The notes under the pieces are model-generated. The model was not told the origin of the DNA, ran no database searches, and was given only the letters and a program-made list of their open reading frames with translations. DNA of 64,000 nt from contig JAQUBZ010000004.1 in NCBI GenBank assembly GCA_028686425.1, positions 1 through 64,000 of the forward strand. The letters run 5' to 3'. The position numbers and the translations under genes are program-made. The stretch comes from Bacteroidales bacterium (GTDB taxonomy: Bacteria > Bacteroidota > Bacteroidia > Bacteroidales > UBA932). The first letter of the stretch is position 1. Each line of letters opens with the position of its first letter. Below, in pieces: positions 63,556-64,000 of this stretch.

Positions 63556-64000
63556 CTACAGTCTTTTTACGGCTTCCTTAAATTGTCTCCCTCTGTCCTC
63601 ATAATTTTTAAACAAATCAAAACTTGCACAGCAAGGGGACAAAAGGACGGTATCTCCTGCTTCGGAGAGTTCGGCTCCCTGTTTGACGGCTTCTTCCGCA
63701 GAAGTTACGTCACAGATATATGGGACTTTGTCCTCAAAAAAATCGTGTATCTTTTTATTATCAACACCAAGACAGATTATGGCTTTTACTTTTTCCTTTA
63801 CAAGATCGGCGATAGGTTCATAATCATTTCCTTTATCTGTCCCTCCCAATATCAACACAATCGGAGTGTTTACGCTTTCAAGTGCGTACCATGTAGAATT
63901 GACATTTGTTGCTTTTGAATCGTTAATATACATGACATTTCCAACAGACATTACTTTTTCCATTCTGTGCTCAACCCCTTTGAATGATGTAAGGGCTTCT
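63556..64000 (-). CDS. murD: C-terminal part of UDP-N-acetylmuramoylalanine-D-glutamate ligase (cut by the edge)
   Basis: About 147 residues are visible; the frame continues past base 64000. Upstream of the internal ATG at 63963 the frame reads EALTSFKGVEHR, which is the MurD pattern just before the C-terminal domain. YINDSKATNV (the DSKATN signature), LILGGTDKG and LLSPCCASFDLFKNYEDRGRQF then follow. It adds D-Glu to the stem peptide. It is 50 bases upstream of ftsW in the dcw order. Confidence 0.95.
   Translation of the reverse strand, partial: EALTSFKGVEHRMEKVMSVGNVMYINDSKATNVNSTWYALESVNTPIVLILGGTDKGNDYEPIADLVKEKVKAIICLGVDNKKIHDFFEDKVPYICDVTSAEEAVKQGAELSEAGDTVLLSPCCASFDLFKNYEDRGRQFKEAVKRL

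Noticed and set aside
1-64000. Reverse transcriptase, Avd or template repeat for a diversity-generating retroelement
   Set aside because: No frame with reverse-transcriptase motifs and no second copy of the 3828-3944 sequence was seen in the window.
1-64000. CRISPR arrays, tRNA or rRNA genes
   Set aside because: No regularly spaced repeats and no cloverleaf or rRNA-like stretches were recognised by eye.

Overview
The window looks like chromosome from a member of the Bacteroidota, most likely order Bacteroidales. Pointers are the fimbrillin-like lipoprotein, DUF4369/thioredoxin and six-bladed-propeller lipoproteins, the serC-serA-DUF1015 block, the GluP-type sugar transporter next to a ROK kinase, ExbB/ExbD/ExbD, and many promoters of the Bacteroidota form TTTG-N19/20-TAnnTTTG just ahead of genes. 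No rRNA, tRNA or CRISPR array was recognised. Both edges cut genes.

Region by region. 1-4190 is accessory: an edge-cut gene with a good promoter, a BRO/antirepressor-like gene, a relic of an IS21-type end, a structured leader with a poly-G tract, a 46-residue acidic peptide gene and a large surface lipoprotein whose C-terminus looks like the variable lectin domain of a diversity-generating retroelement target. 4191-7991 holds an acyltransferase, a TlpA-like thioredoxin lipoprotein and a lone trpB behind what reads as a classical attenuator (a 19-residue leader peptide with three consecutive Trp codons, then a terminator). 8037-15671 is one tight operon joining amino-acid-type ABC transport parts to partner-switching signalling parts. 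It encodes an NMT1-like binding protein, a Cache-HAMP-PP2C-HATPase sensor, a STAS protein, a binding-protein/permease fusion, an ABC ATPase fused to a degenerate anti-sigma-kinase-like domain, and an SDR enzyme. This is the most novel-looking system here.

15699-18596 (minus strand) is a sugar transporter, a ROK kinase and an exported peptide deformylase-like protein. 18774-25407 holds a propeller lipoprotein, the serine pathway (serC, serA, DUF1015), pyrBI and yigZ. 25465-42680 is mixed housekeeping: miaA, ABC-F, recQ, a ureohydrolase, nhaA, an FKBP, glutamine synthetase, an MsbA-like exporter, an acyl-CoA synthetase, dCMP deaminase, an S41 protease, a TonB-like protein and udk.

42684-53411 (minus) holds asnS, a GHL10-type hydrolase, alkaline phosphatase, ExbD, ExbD, a membrane protein, ExbB, asparaginase, tatD, dprA and queA. 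53492-64000 (minus) runs into the division and cell-wall cluster. In transcription order it reads murD (cut by the edge), ftsW, murG, murC, ftsQ, ftsA, ftsZ, gltX, rpiB, truB, with overlaps or gaps of a few bases at most junctions.

All calls come from reading the sequence and recalling family motifs; no database search was run.
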